Shown here piece by piece: positions 7,285 to 16,232 of a DNA stretch of 64,000 nt. This stretch comes from Lachnospiraceae bacterium (GTDB taxonomy: Bacteria; Bacillota; Clostridia; Lachnospirales; Lachnospiraceae). The notes under the pieces were generated by a model. That model searched no databases. It was not told the origin of the DNA and worked only from the letters and a program-made list of their open reading frames with translations. Where the stretch lies: NCBI GenBank assembly GCA_902363555.1, contig CABJAM010000011.1, forward strand, positions 1 through 64,000, read 5' to 3'. A program made the position numbers and the translations under genes. Position 1 is the first letter of the stretch. The number at the start of each line of letters is the position of its first letter.

Positions 7285-8466
7285 ATGAATAAAACGATAT
7301 ATCTGGACCATGCAGCTACCACGGCGGCGCGGCCCGAGGTTGTGGAAGCCATGCTGCCGTATTTTACGGAGAATTTTGGAAATCCATCCAGTGTTTATGA
7401 TATGGGAGCAAAAAATAAGACGGCCATCACCAGGGCCCGTGAAACCATCGCGGCATCGCTTGGCACTGCGGCTGAAAATATTTACTTTACCGCCGGCGGC
7501 ACCGAGGCTGATAACTGGGCACTGATAGCTACCGCTGAAGCCTATGCCGACAAAGGCAACCATATCATCACATCCAAAATTGAGCACCATGCAGTTTTGC
7601 ATACGTGCCAATATCTGGAAAAACGTGGCTTTGAGGTGACCTATGTGGATGTGGATGAGCAGGGGATCATCAAGCTGGATCAGTTAAAGGCCGCCATTAA
7701 ACCGACGACGATCCTGATTTCTGTAATGTATGCCAATAATGAGATCGGCACCATACAGCCTGTTGAGGAGATCGGGCAGATTGCCAAAGAGCACGGCATC
7801 CTTTTCCATACCGACGCCGTTCAGGCTTATTGCCAGCTTCCCATCAATGTGGATGCACTGAATATCGATATGCTCAGCGCCAGCGGCCACAAGCTGAACG
7901 GCCCCAAGGGCATCGGCTTTTTATATGTCCGCAAGGGCGTGAAGATCCGTTCCTATATCCACGGCGGAGCTCAGGAGCGCAAGCGCCGGGCCGGTACTGA
8001 AAATGTTCCGGGGATCATAGGGCTGGCCAAAGCCGTGGAAATTGCCCAGGCGACCATGAAGGAGCGCACGGAGCATGAACTTAAGCTGAGAGAGCTGATG
8101 ATTTCCCGTATTTACAAGGAAATCCCCTATGTGCGGCTCAATGGCGATCATAAGCGTCGCCTGCCCAACAACGTGAATTTCAGCTTCCAGTTTATCGAGG
8201 GCGAATCTTTGCTGATCATGCTGGATATGGCCGGTATATGCGCCTCCAGCGGTTCCGCCTGCACCTCCGGTTCTCTGGACCCGTCTCACGTGCTTTTAGC
8301 CATCGGGCTGCCCCATGAAATTGCCCACGGCTCTTTGCGGTTGACGCTTGGTGAGGAAAATACCGAGGAAGAAATAAACTATGTTGTGGACCGGACAAAG
8401 GCGATCGTAGAACGCTTAAGAGCGATGTCCCCGCTTTATGAAGATTTTATAAAGAAAAGCAGATAA
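7285..8466 (+). CDS. iscS: Cysteine desulfurase, NifS/IscS type
   Basis: A PLP enzyme that takes sulfur from cysteine, leaving alanine, and hands it as a persulfide to IscU and MnmA. The 393-residue length is normal. The PLP lysine is K203 in SASGHKLNGPKG. The catalytic cysteine is C326 in the loop SSGSACTSGS, whose form indicates a class I NifS-like enzyme. HHAVLHTCQ carries the stacking histidine. It is second in the isc operon, 56 bases after iscR, with both sulfur acceptors (IscU and MnmA) encoded immediately downstream. Confidence 0.93.
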   Translation: MNKTIYLDHAATTAARPEVVEAMLPYFTENFGNPSSVYDMGAKNKTAITRARETIAASLGTAAENIYFTAGGTEADNWALIATAEAYADKGNHIITSKIEHHAVLHTCQYLEKRGFEVTYVDVDEQGIIKLDQLKAAIKPTTILISVMYANNEIGTIQPVEEIGQIAKEHGILFHTDAVQAYCQLPINVDALNIDMLSASGHKLNGPKGIGFLYVRKGVKIRSYIHGGAQERKRRAGTENVPGIIGLAKAVEIAQATMKERTEHELKLRELMISRIYKEIPYVRLNGDHKRRLPNNVNFSFQFIEGESLLIMLDMAGICASSGSACTSGSLDPSHVLLAIGLPHEIAHGSLRLTLGEENTEEEINYVVDRTKAIVERLRAMSPLYEDFIKKSR

Positions 8467-8500
8467 ATGTCATTAACCTATTGAAATGGAGGAATTTATA

Positions 8501-8938
8501 GTGTACAGTGAAAAAGTAATGGAACATTTCCAGAATCCCAGAAATGTAGGAGAGCTTGAAAACGCCAGTGGTGTGGGCACCGTAGGTAACGCCAAATGCG
8601 GCGATATCATGCGTATATATTTTGATATTGATGAAAACCAGGTCATCCGCGATGTTAAGTTTAAAACCTTTGGCTGCGGCGCTGCCGTGGCTACCAGCAG
8701 TATGGCCACAGAGCTTGTCAAGGGTAAGACGATCTATGAGGCACTGGAGGTTACAAATAAAGCGGTTATGGAAGCCCTGGACGGTCTGCCACCGGTGAAG
8801 GTCCATTGTTCACTTCTGGCCGAGGAAGCTATTCATGCAGCGCTCTGGGATTACTGTGAGAAAACAGGAATCAAGATTGAAGGGCTGACAAAGCCCAAAT
8901 CCGATATCGGTGAAGAGGAAGAGGAAGAAGACTATTAA
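8501..8938 (+). CDS. iscU: Fe-S cluster scaffold protein, NifU/IscU type
   Basis: It assembles Fe-S clusters on three conserved cysteines, all present: GNAKCGD, TFGCGAA and VHCSLLAEEAI. The 145-residue product starts at a GTG (8501), chosen because GGAGG lies eight bases upstream and the protein then begins VYSEKVMEHFQNPRNVG, as in other family members. An ATG at 8486 would overlap the ribosome binding site. The C-terminus carries a Glu-rich tail (GEEEEEEDY), common in clostridial homologues. Third gene of the isc operon. Confidence 0.92.
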   Translation: MYSEKVMEHFQNPRNVGELENASGVGTVGNAKCGDIMRIYFDIDENQVIRDVKFKTFGCGAAVATSSMATELVKGKTIYEALEVTNKAVMEALDGLPPVKVHCSLLAEEAIHAALWDYCEKTGIKIEGLTKPKSDIGEEEEEEDY

Positions 8939-8993
8939 TCCTTTCATCATTTTCCCGGATTATATTTAACCAGAAACGGTGGATAGATAACGA

Positions 8994-10079
8994 ATGGAAA
9001 AAAAGAAAGTCATTGTCGGCATGTCCGGCGGAGTAGATTCATCTGTGGCGGCATACCTGCTAAAAGAGCAGGGCTATGATGTCATCGGTGTGACAATGCA
9101 GATATGGCAGGACGAGGATGTGCAGACCCAGGAGGAAAACTCCGGCTGCTGCGGCCTGCGTGCCGTGGACGACGCACGGAGAGTGGCGGCGGACATTGGC
9201 ATCCCCTACTATGTTATGAATTTTAAAAAAGAGTTTAAGCAGTATGTGATGGATGATTTTGCCGAAGAATATTTATTGGGACATACACCCAATCCATGCA
9301 TCCGCTGTAACCGTTACGTGAAGTGGGAAGCTCTGTTAAACCGGGCGGTAGCGCTGGGGGCCGATTATATTGCCACCGGCCACTATGCCCAGGTGGTGCA
9401 GCTTGAAAATGGCCGTTATACATTGAAGGCGGCGCCCAGCAGCAAGGATCAGACCTACGCCCTGTATAATCTGACCCAGGAACAGCTTTCCCGCACATTG
9501 ATGCCGGTGGGGTGCTATACGAAGGATGAGATCCGGGGGATCGCCCAAAAGATCGGTCTGAATGTGGCTTCCAAGCCGGACAGTCAGGATATATGCTTTG
9601 TGACCGACGGCAAGTACCATGAATTTCTGGAGGATTATACCGGGAAAAAGGTGCCCTGCGGTAATTTTGTGGACAAGGACGGACGGATACTTGGGCAGCA
9701 TCAGGGAATCACCCATTATACAGTCGGACAGCGCAAGGGACTTGGACTGTCCGCCGGCCATCCGGTGTTTGTCACTGAAATACGTCCTCAGACCAATGAG
9801 GTGGTGATCGGAGAAAACAGCGATGTGTTTGGCCGTGGTCTTATTGCCCATTCTCTGAACTTCATGGCCATCCAAAAGCCCTCCGGGCCTGTGCGGGTGC
9901 TGGCCAAGGTCCGTTATGCCCATAAGGGCGACTGGTGTACGGTAACACTCACCGGTGAGGATGCGGCGGAATGTATATTTGATGAACCGGTCCGCGCCAT
10001 CACCCCCGGGCAGGCGGTCGTTTTTTATGACGGCGATGTGGTCGTGGGCGGCGGTGTTATCGAAAAAAGCATTCCCTGA
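8994..10079 (+). CDS. mnmA: tRNA-specific 2-thiouridylase MnmA
   Basis: It thiolates uridine 34 of tRNA-Lys, -Glu and -Gln, using ATP and sulfur relayed from the cysteine desulfurase. The 361-residue protein begins with the PP-loop GMSGGVDSSVAA. The catalytic cysteines are in NPCIRCNRYVKW (about residue 102) and DSQDICFV (about residue 201), and a C-terminal beta-barrel follows. Its place straight after iscU is a common arrangement in Firmicutes and supplies the sulfur donor. The start has only a weak GGTGG about 13 bases upstream. Confidence 0.93.
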   Translation: MEKKKVIVGMSGGVDSSVAAYLLKEQGYDVIGVTMQIWQDEDVQTQEENSGCCGLRAVDDARRVAADIGIPYYVMNFKKEFKQYVMDDFAEEYLLGHTPNPCIRCNRYVKWEALLNRAVALGADYIATGHYAQVVQLENGRYTLKAAPSSKDQTYALYNLTQEQLSRTLMPVGCYTKDEIRGIAQKIGLNVASKPDSQDICFVTDGKYHEFLEDYTGKKVPCGNFVDKDGRILGQHQGITHYTVGQRKGLGLSAGHPVFVTEIRPQTNEVVIGENSDVFGRGLIAHSLNFMAIQKPSGPVRVLAKVRYAHKGDWCTVTLTGEDAAECIFDEPVRAITPGQAVVFYDGDVVVGGGVIEKSIP

Positions 10080-10170
10080 CGGCGGACGGTACCAGGAAAA
10101 CGCCATATGCCCGCAGAGGGGTGTTCTATTTTGACGTGGGAACACGGATATACAAAGGAGAAGCTTTGGT

Positions 10171-10575
10171 ATGAATATTTTGTTTTTTTTGACGCCGAAA
10201 AGTGACGTGGCATATATCTACGACGACTTTTCGCTGCGCATGACTCTGGAAAAAATGGAGTATCACCGGTATTCGGCCATACCGATCATCGGAAAGGACG
10301 GCCATTACATTGGTACGATCACAGAGGGGGATCTGCTCTGGGAAATAAAAAACGCCGGCGGGCTGTCGCTGAAGAACGCGGAGAATATACCGATCACAAA
10401 GGTTAAGCGCCGTATGGACAATGTACCTGTTCACGCGGATTCCAATATGGAGGATCTCATATCCAAGGTGCTGAATCAGAACTTTGTGCCGGTTATCGAC
10501 GATAATCGTGTATTCATTGGTATCATTACCCGAAAAGATATTATACAATATTTATGTACAAACAAAAGTAAATAA
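10171..10575 (+). CDS. CBS-domain pair protein
   Basis: The 134-residue protein is essentially a tandem CBS pair. The first runs from about 8 to 55 (RYSAIPIIGKDGHYIGTITEGDLLW), the second from about 70 to 130 (NFVPVIDDNRVFIGIITRKDI). Such Bateman modules bind adenine nucleotides and act as energy or ligand sensors; no effector domain is attached, so its target is unknown. AAAGGAG precedes the ATG. It ends the isc cluster and is followed by a promoter for gap. Confidence 0.8.
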   Translation: MNILFFLTPKSDVAYIYDDFSLRMTLEKMEYHRYSAIPIIGKDGHYIGTITEGDLLWEIKNAGGLSLKNAENIPITKVKRRMDNVPVHADSNMEDLISKVLNQNFVPVIDDNRVFIGIITRKDIIQYLCTNKSK

Positions 10576-10642
10576 AAAATAGTATAAAAATTCATGCAAT
10601 ATGTCGAGTTTGTTAAAAATTTAATTTAGTGAATAATTAGAC

Positions 10643-10671
10643 TTGAATTTTTTTGCAATATTAGGTAAAAT
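10643..10671 (+). promoter_or_regulatory. Promoter of gap
   Basis: TTGAAT at 10643-10648, a 17-base spacer and TAAAAT at 10666-10671. About 150 bases of untranslated leader follow before gap; I see no known riboswitch in them. Confidence 0.6.
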
Positions 10672-10829
10672 AAACGAGTAATATAAGAGTGTATGACATA
10701 AACTATTACTCTGATATGTGCTGCGCTAAAGCGCGGACAGGCCGTTGGTTTCGTATGGAGCTCCCGGCAGATGATGAGAAGCTGTGAAAGCAGCTTTAAA
10801 TAAAATTTATTCTTAGGAGGAATTACATT

Positions 10830-11843
10830 ATGGCAGTAAAAGTAGCAATTAATGGTTTCGGACGCATTGGTCGTTTAGCTTTCAGACAGATGTTTGGAGC
10901 AGAAGGATATGAGATCGTGGCAATCAACGATCTGACAAATCCTACGATGCTCGCTCACTTATTAAAGTATGATTCAGCTCAGGGAAGATATGACGGACAT
11001 ACCGTAGAAGCTAAAGAATCCTCGATCGTTGTTGACGGCAAGGAAATCGAAATCTACGCAAAAGCTAATGCTGCAGAACTCCCATGGGGCGAGATCGGTG
11101 TGGATGTTGTTCTTGAATGTACAGGTTTCTATACATCCAAAGCAAAATCTCAGGCACACATCGATGCAGGCGCTAAGAAAGTTGTTATCTCCGCTCCGGC
11201 AGGCAACGACCTTAAGACTATCGTATTCAGCGTAAATGAAGATACATTAACACCGGAAGATCAGATCATCTCCGCTGCTTCCTGTACAACAAACTGCTTA
11301 GCTCCTATGGCTAAAGCTCTTAATGATTATGCTCCGATCCAGAGCGGTATCATGTCCACAATCCACGCTTACACCGGCGACCAGATGATCCTTGATGGTC
11401 CTCACAGAAAAGGTGATTTAAGACGTGCGAGAGCAGCCGCTGTAAATATCGTTCCTAACTCCACAGGCGCTGCAAAGGCTATCGGCCTTGTTATCCCTGA
11501 GTTAAACGGCAAGCTGATCGGTTCCGCTCAGCGTGTTCCTGTTCCGACAGGCTCCACAACCCTCCTTACCGCTGTTGTTAAGGGCGCAGATGTGACAAAA
11601 GAAGGCATCAACGCTGCTATGAAGGCTGCTGCTTCCACATCCTACGGCTACAACGAAGATGAGATCGTATCCTCCGATATCGTAGGTACAACATACGGTT
11701 CCATTTTTGATGCTACTCAGACGATGGTATCCAAGGTTGGCGATGACTTATATCAGGTACAGGTTGTTTCCTGGTATGATAACGAAAATTCTTACACAAG
11801 CCAGATGGTAAGAACAATCAAATACTTTGCTGAATTAGCATAA
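10830..11843 (+). CDS. gap: Glyceraldehyde-3-phosphate dehydrogenase
   Basis: This NAD-dependent glycolytic enzyme oxidises glyceraldehyde-3-phosphate to 1,3-bisphosphoglycerate. The 337-residue protein has the Rossmann motif NGFGRIGRLAF at the start and the catalytic cysteine C152 in SAASCTTNCLAPM. AGGAGG precedes the ATG. Codon use is restricted (favouring GCT, ATC and CTT), fitting very high expression. It has its own strong terminator, then pgk and tpiA follow. Confidence 0.97.
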   Translation: MAVKVAINGFGRIGRLAFRQMFGAEGYEIVAINDLTNPTMLAHLLKYDSAQGRYDGHTVEAKESSIVVDGKEIEIYAKANAAELPWGEIGVDVVLECTGFYTSKAKSQAHIDAGAKKVVISAPAGNDLKTIVFSVNEDTLTPEDQIISAASCTTNCLAPMAKALNDYAPIQSGIMSTIHAYTGDQMILDGPHRKGDLRRARAAAVNIVPNSTGAAKAIGLVIPELNGKLIGSAQRVPVPTGSTTLLTAVVKGADVTKEGINAAMKAAASTSYGYNEDEIVSSDIVGTTYGSIFDATQTMVSKVGDDLYQVQVVSWYDNENSYTSQMVRTIKYFAELA

Positions 11844-11894
11844 TTGTTTCGGATTTGCTTCGGCAGATACGATCACAGTTATTTAGATCCTTTG

Positions 11895-11939
11895 ACGGGT
11901 CCGGTCTTGTAGGTTAGACTACGGGCCGGGCCCGTTTTT
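11895..11939 (+). terminator. Terminator after gap
   Basis: ACGGGTCCGG pairs with CCGGGCCCGT, followed by TTTTT. The dispersed repeat core begins immediately after the T-run. Confidence 0.85.
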
Positions 11940-11980
11940 GCGCGAAGCAACGAGCTGTCGAAGCGCAGCGTAGACAGAGT
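11938..11980 (+). repeat. Dispersed repeat, short copy
   Basis: GTTTTTGCGCGAAGCAACGAGC matches the head of the unit at 3652, then a diverged hairpin (CTGTCGAAG...TAGACAG) replaces the usual one. Confidence 0.6.
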
Positions 11981-12020
11981 TTTTCTAATAAACTATAAGA
12001 AATATGGAGGAATCATAAAA

Positions 12021-13211
12021 ATGCTTAACAAAAAATCCGTAGATGATATTAATGTCAAAGGCCTTAAAGTATTAGTAAGATGCGATTTTAACGTTCCTTT
12101 AAAGGATGGCGCTATCACCGACGAAAACCGTCTTGTGGCCGCACTTCCCACCATCAAAAAGCTCATCGGCGATGGCGGAAGAGTTATTCTCTGCTCCCAT
12201 CTTGGCAAGCCCAAGGGTGAACCAAAGCCGGAATTATCTTTAGCTCCTGTAGCAAAGAGATTATCCGAGCTGCTCGGCCAGGATGTTAAGTTTGCCGCAG
12301 ATCCTGAAGTTGTTGGCCCTAACGCCAAGGCTGCTGTGGAAGCTATGAAGGACGGCGACGTGATCTTACTTGAAAATACACGTTACAGAGTGGAAGAGAC
12401 AAAGAACGGCGAAGCCTTCAGCAAAGAGCTTGCAAGCCTTTGCGATGTTTTTGTAAATGACGCTTTCGGTACCGCGCACAGAGCACACTGCTCTAATGTG
12501 GGTGTGACTCAGTTCGTGGACACGGCAGTAGTTGGATATTTAATGCAGAAGGAAATCGACTTCCTCGGCAATGCCGTGAACAATCCGGAAAGACCGTTCG
12601 TAGCTATCCTCGGCGGCTCCAAGGTTTCCTCCAAAATCTCCGTGATCAACAACCTTCTCGACAAGGTGGATACACTGATCATTGGCGGCGGTATGTGCTT
12701 TACATTTGCCAAGGCTGCCGGTGCAGAAATCGGAAAGTCCCTGTGCGAGGATGATTACCTTGAGTATGCCAATGAGATGGTTAAAAAAGCTCAGGATAAA
12801 GGCGTTAAATTATTACTGCCGGTAGATTATGTGGCTGCAAAGGAATTTTCCAATGACTCCGAGCACCGCGTTGTTGAAGGTAATCTGGAAGCTGACGAGA
12901 TGGGCCTGGATATCGGACCTAAGACCGAAAAGCTTTTCTCAGACGCTTTAGTTGGCGCAAAGACCGTTGTATGGAACGGACCTATGGGCTGCTTTGAAAT
13001 GTCCAATTTCGCATCCGGTACGATTGCAGTAGCCAAGGCTCTTGCTGATCTTGATGCCACCACCATCATCGGCGGCGGCGACTCCGCAGCAGCAGTAAAC
13101 ATTCTGGGCTATGGCGACAAGATGACCCACATTTCCACAGGCGGCGGCGCTTCTCTGGAATTTTTGGAAGGTAAAGATCTTCCTGGTGTTGTTGCAGCTA
13201 ACGACAAATAG
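12021..13211 (+). CDS. pgk: Phosphoglycerate kinase
   Basis: It transfers phosphate from 1,3-bisphosphoglycerate to ADP in glycolysis. The 396-residue protein has the N-terminal signature VLVRCDFNVPL, the substrate-binding arginine region SHLGKPKGEPKPELSL, and the C-terminal nucleotide loop GGGDSAAA near residue 353. ATGGAGGAAT lies upstream of the ATG. It sits between gap and tpiA in the usual order. Confidence 0.97.
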   Translation: MLNKKSVDDINVKGLKVLVRCDFNVPLKDGAITDENRLVAALPTIKKLIGDGGRVILCSHLGKPKGEPKPELSLAPVAKRLSELLGQDVKFAADPEVVGPNAKAAVEAMKDGDVILLENTRYRVEETKNGEAFSKELASLCDVFVNDAFGTAHRAHCSNVGVTQFVDTAVVGYLMQKEIDFLGNAVNNPERPFVAILGGSKVSSKISVINNLLDKVDTLIIGGGMCFTFAKAAGAEIGKSLCEDDYLEYANEMVKKAQDKGVKLLLPVDYVAAKEFSNDSEHRVVEGNLEADEMGLDIGPKTEKLFSDALVGAKTVVWNGPMGCFEMSNFASGTIAVAKALADLDATTIIGGGDSAAAVNILGYGDKMTHISTGGGASLEFLEGKDLPGVVAANDK

Positions 13212-13265
13212 GAGTAACCGCTCGGTTCCACTGATTCAAATAAGATAAATTAAGGAGAGCTTACC

Positions 13266-14012
13266 ATGCGTAAAAAAATTATTGCCGGCAACTGGAAAAT
13301 GAACAAAACGCCAAGTGAGGCAGTTGCTTTAGTTAATGAATTAAAACCATTAGTTGCCAATGAGGAAGTGGATGTTGTATTCTGCGTTCCGGCCATCGAT
13401 ATTATCCCATGTATTGAAGCTGCCAAAGGCTCCAATATCGAAATTGGCGCTGAAAATATGTATTATGAAGAGTCCGGCGCTTACACCGGTGAGATTGCAC
13501 CAAACATGCTCACGGATGTGGGTGTGAAGTATGTCATCATCGGTCATTCCGAGAGACGTGAATACTTTGCAGAAAGCGATGAGACTGTAAATAAAAAAGT
13601 ATTAAAAGCATTTGAGCATGGCATTACACCGATCGTCTGCTGTGGCGAAACTCTGACTCAGCGCGAGCAGGGCATCACTATGGACTGGATCCGTCAGCAG
13701 ATCAAGATTGCTTTCTTAAATGTTACCGCTGATCAGGCTAAGACTGCCGTTATCGCCTATGAGCCGATCTGGGCGATCGGTACAGGCCGCACAGCTTCCA
13801 ATGAGCAGGCTGAAGAGGTTTGCAAGGGTATCCGTGAATGTATCGCTGAAATCTACGATACAGACACAGCCGAAGCAATCCGCATCCAGTACGGCGGTTC
13901 TGTAAATGCAGGAAATGCTGCGGATCTGTTTGCTATGGCTGATATTGACGGCGGCCTTGTGGGCGGTGCCAGCCTTAAAGCAGATTTCGGAAAGATCGTC
14001 TGCTATAAATAA
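13266..14012 (+). CDS. tpiA: Triosephosphate isomerase
   Basis: It interconverts dihydroxyacetone phosphate and glyceraldehyde-3-phosphate. The 248-residue TIM barrel shows the active lysine in GNWKMNK, the catalytic histidine in IGHSERRE and the catalytic glutamate in AYEPIWAIGTG. AAGGAGAG precedes the ATG. It lies 54 bases after pgk and is probably co-transcribed; a terminator follows. Confidence 0.97.
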   Translation: MRKKIIAGNWKMNKTPSEAVALVNELKPLVANEEVDVVFCVPAIDIIPCIEAAKGSNIEIGAENMYYEESGAYTGEIAPNMLTDVGVKYVIIGHSERREYFAESDETVNKKVLKAFEHGITPIVCCGETLTQREQGITMDWIRQQIKIAFLNVTADQAKTAVIAYEPIWAIGTGRTASNEQAEEVCKGIRECIAEIYDTDTAEAIRIQYGGSVNAGNAADLFAMADIDGGLVGGASLKADFGKIVCYK

Positions 14013-14076
14013 TATTTTGCCGGGGCGTGCAGATGGCGGAAAGTGACTTTCAAACACGCTCCATGGTGCACAGAAT

Positions 14077-14109
14077 AAGAATCGGCAGATCTACTGCCGG
14101 TTCTTTTTT
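14077..14109 (+). terminator. Terminator after tpiA
   Basis: AAGAATCGGCAG pairs with CTGCCGGTTCTT, followed by a T-run. Confidence 0.85.
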
Positions 14110-14173
14110 GGGAAATCCGTTTGCAGCCATTGATTTTTGTGATTCGTGGCAAATTTAAATAAGGAGATTAAGA

Positions 14174-15715
14174 ATGAGCAAAAAACCAACAGTTTTAATG
14201 ATTTTAGACGGTTATGGACTCAATGACAAGCACGATGCAAATGCCGTATATGAGGCCAACACTCCGGTGATGGATAAGTTAATGGCAGATTACCCGTTTG
14301 TCAAAGGAAATGCCAGCGGTATGGCTGTAGGTCTTCCGGAAGGGCAGATGGGCAATTCCGAAGTCGGGCATTTAAATATGGGTGCCGGCCGTATTGTATA
14401 TCAGGAATTAACCCGTATTACCAAGGAAATCCAGGATGGTGATTTTTTCAAAAACGAAGCGCTTTTACATGCTGTAAATAACGCGAAGGAAAATGGCAGC
14501 GCCCTTCATATGTTCGGTCTGCTGTCCGATGGCGGTGTTCACAGCCACAATACACATCTTTATGGACTTTTAGAGCTGGCCAAAAGAAATGGCCTGGAAA
14601 ATGTCTATGTACACTGCTTCCTGGACGGCCGTGATACACCGCCATCGTCCGGTAAGGATTATGTGGCGCAGCTCGTGGATAAGATGAAGGAATTGGGCGT
14701 TGGCAAGGTTGCTTCGGTGATGGGCCGTTATTATGCCATGGACCGTGATAACCGCTGGGATCGTGTGGAGAAGGCCTATAACGCCATGGTCAAAGGAGAA
14801 GGCCTTACCGCAGCCTGCCCGGTAGCTGCTGTCCAGGCTTCCTACGATGACGAAAAGACCGATGAGTTCGTTATCCCTACTGTAATTATGGAAAATGACG
14901 CTCCTGTTGCCACAATAAAGGATAAGGATTCCGTTATTTTCTTTAACTTCCGCCCGGACCGCGCCCGTGAGATCACCCGCGCCTTCTGCGACGATGCATT
15001 TACCGGCTTCCCAAGAGAAAAGCGTCTGGATCTGACCTATGTATGCTTTTCCGAATACGATGTGACCATCCCCAATAAGGAGGTTGCTTTCCACAAGGTC
15101 GAGATTAAAAATACATTCGGTGAATACCTTGCAGACCATCACATGACACAGGCAAGAATCGCTGAGACAGAAAAATACGCCCATGTGACCTTCTTCTTTA
15201 ACGGCGGCGTGGAAACACCCAACGAAGGAGAGGAGCGCATCCTCGTAAAATCTCCCAAGGTGGCCACCTATGATCTGCAGCCGGAGATGAGCGCTTATCA
15301 GGTGTGTGATAAGCTTGTGGAAGCCATTACTTCTCAGAAATACGATGTGATCATTATCAATTTTGCAAATCCGGACATGGTGGGCCACACCGGTGTTGAA
15401 AATGCCGCTATCAAGGCCATCGAAGCCGTGGATGAGTGCGTGGGAAGAGCTGTGGATGCCCTGCTTAAAGTGGACGGACAGATGATCATCTGTGCGGACC
15501 ATGGCAATGCTGAACAGCTTCTGGATTACACCACCGGCGAACCATTTACCGCTCATACGACAAATCCGGTGCCATTTATCCTTGTCAACTATGACCCGGC
15601 TTACACATTGGCCGAGGGCGGCTGCCTGGCCGACCTGATCCCTACCATGATTGAAATGATGGGAATGGAAAAGCCCGCTGAGATGACAGGTAAATCCCTC
15701 CTTGTGCGCAAATAG
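14174..15715 (+). CDS. gpmI: 2,3-bisphosphoglycerate-independent phosphoglycerate mutase
   Basis: This two-metal (Mn) enzyme of the alkaline phosphatase superfamily converts 3-phosphoglycerate to 2-phosphoglycerate. The protein is 513 residues, the usual size. The catalytic serine is in GNSEVGHLNMGAG (about residue 62). Metal ligands are visible in MILDGYG at the start and in ICADHGNAEQL near the end. AAGGAG lies upstream. The next glycolytic gene, enolase, is not in this window. Confidence 0.97.
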   Translation: MSKKPTVLMILDGYGLNDKHDANAVYEANTPVMDKLMADYPFVKGNASGMAVGLPEGQMGNSEVGHLNMGAGRIVYQELTRITKEIQDGDFFKNEALLHAVNNAKENGSALHMFGLLSDGGVHSHNTHLYGLLELAKRNGLENVYVHCFLDGRDTPPSSGKDYVAQLVDKMKELGVGKVASVMGRYYAMDRDNRWDRVEKAYNAMVKGEGLTAACPVAAVQASYDDEKTDEFVIPTVIMENDAPVATIKDKDSVIFFNFRPDRAREITRAFCDDAFTGFPREKRLDLTYVCFSEYDVTIPNKEVAFHKVEIKNTFGEYLADHHMTQARIAETEKYAHVTFFFNGGVETPNEGEERILVKSPKVATYDLQPEMSAYQVCDKLVEAITSQKYDVIIINFANPDMVGHTGVENAAIKAIEAVDECVGRAVDALLKVDGQMIICADHGNAEQLLDYTTGEPFTAHTTNPVPFILVNYDPAYTLAEGGCLADLIPTMIEMMGMEKPAEMTGKSLLVRK

Positions 15716-15773
15716 TTAGTTCCGAAAGGCCGGACTGTTACGCAAAAGTCCAATAAAAGTTTGAGTTTTGGAC

Positions 15774-15802
15774 TTGCTTATTGCCATATTCTGTGATACA
15801 AT
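15774..15802 (+). promoter_or_regulatory. Promoter of secG
   Basis: TTGCTT at 15774-15779, a 17-base spacer and TACAAT at 15797-15802, about 30 bases before the secG ATG. Confidence 0.6.
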
Positions 15803-15832
15803 AGGCAGTGTTGAATCTAGGAGGTGTGCGTG

Positions 15833-16072
15833 ATGGAAGTGTTAAGAACAATTGTGATGGTACTTTTTGTTCTTATTAGTATAGTATTAACAGTGATCAT
15901 ACTGATGCAGGAGAGCAAAACATCAGGATTAAGCGGTGCGATCAACGGCGTGGCAGATACTTACTGGGGGAAGAATAAAGGCCGTTCCATGGAAGGCAAG
16001 CTTGAAAAAGCAACTAAAATTCTCGCTGTATTATTTTTCGTAATTGCCATTGCTTTAAATATGAACTGGTAA
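15833..16072 (+). CDS. secG: Preprotein translocase subunit SecG
   Basis: This small subunit of the SecYEG channel has 79 residues with two membrane helices (about 3-23 and 55-75) and the conserved LMQESKTSGLSGAI segment between them. The ATG at 15833 is preferred because AGGAGGT lies seven bases upstream; GTG codons at 15824 and 15830 are in frame but too close to that site. It starts the familiar secG-rnr-smpB-ssrA run. Confidence 0.92.
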   Translation: MEVLRTIVMVLFVLISIVLTVIILMQESKTSGLSGAINGVADTYWGKNKGRSMEGKLEKATKILAVLFFVIAIALNMNW

Positions 16073-16092
16073 ATCGTGAAATAAACCAATGA

Positions 16093-16132
16093 AAACACTC
16101 TTATGACAAACGCGCATAAGGGTGTTTTTTTT
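16093..16132 (+). terminator. Terminator after secG
   Basis: AACACTCTTATG pairs with CATAAGGGTGTT, followed by eight Ts. The dispersed repeat follows directly. Confidence 0.85.
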
Positions 16133-16220
16133 CGCGAAGCAGAACCAGATGAACGAAGCAACGAGCCGCGAAGCGGAGACAGGTATATGCCTGGCGAGCA
16201 GTGAGCCGCCGGCAGGAAAA
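16133..16220 (+). repeat. Dispersed repeat, diverged copy
   Basis: CGCGAAGCAGAACCAG is followed by a clear second core (CGAAGCAACGAGCC) and a shortened hairpin region (GCGAAGCGG). The copy ends just before the rnr ribosome binding site. Confidence 0.55.
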
Positions 16221-16232
16221 AGAGGTGAATCA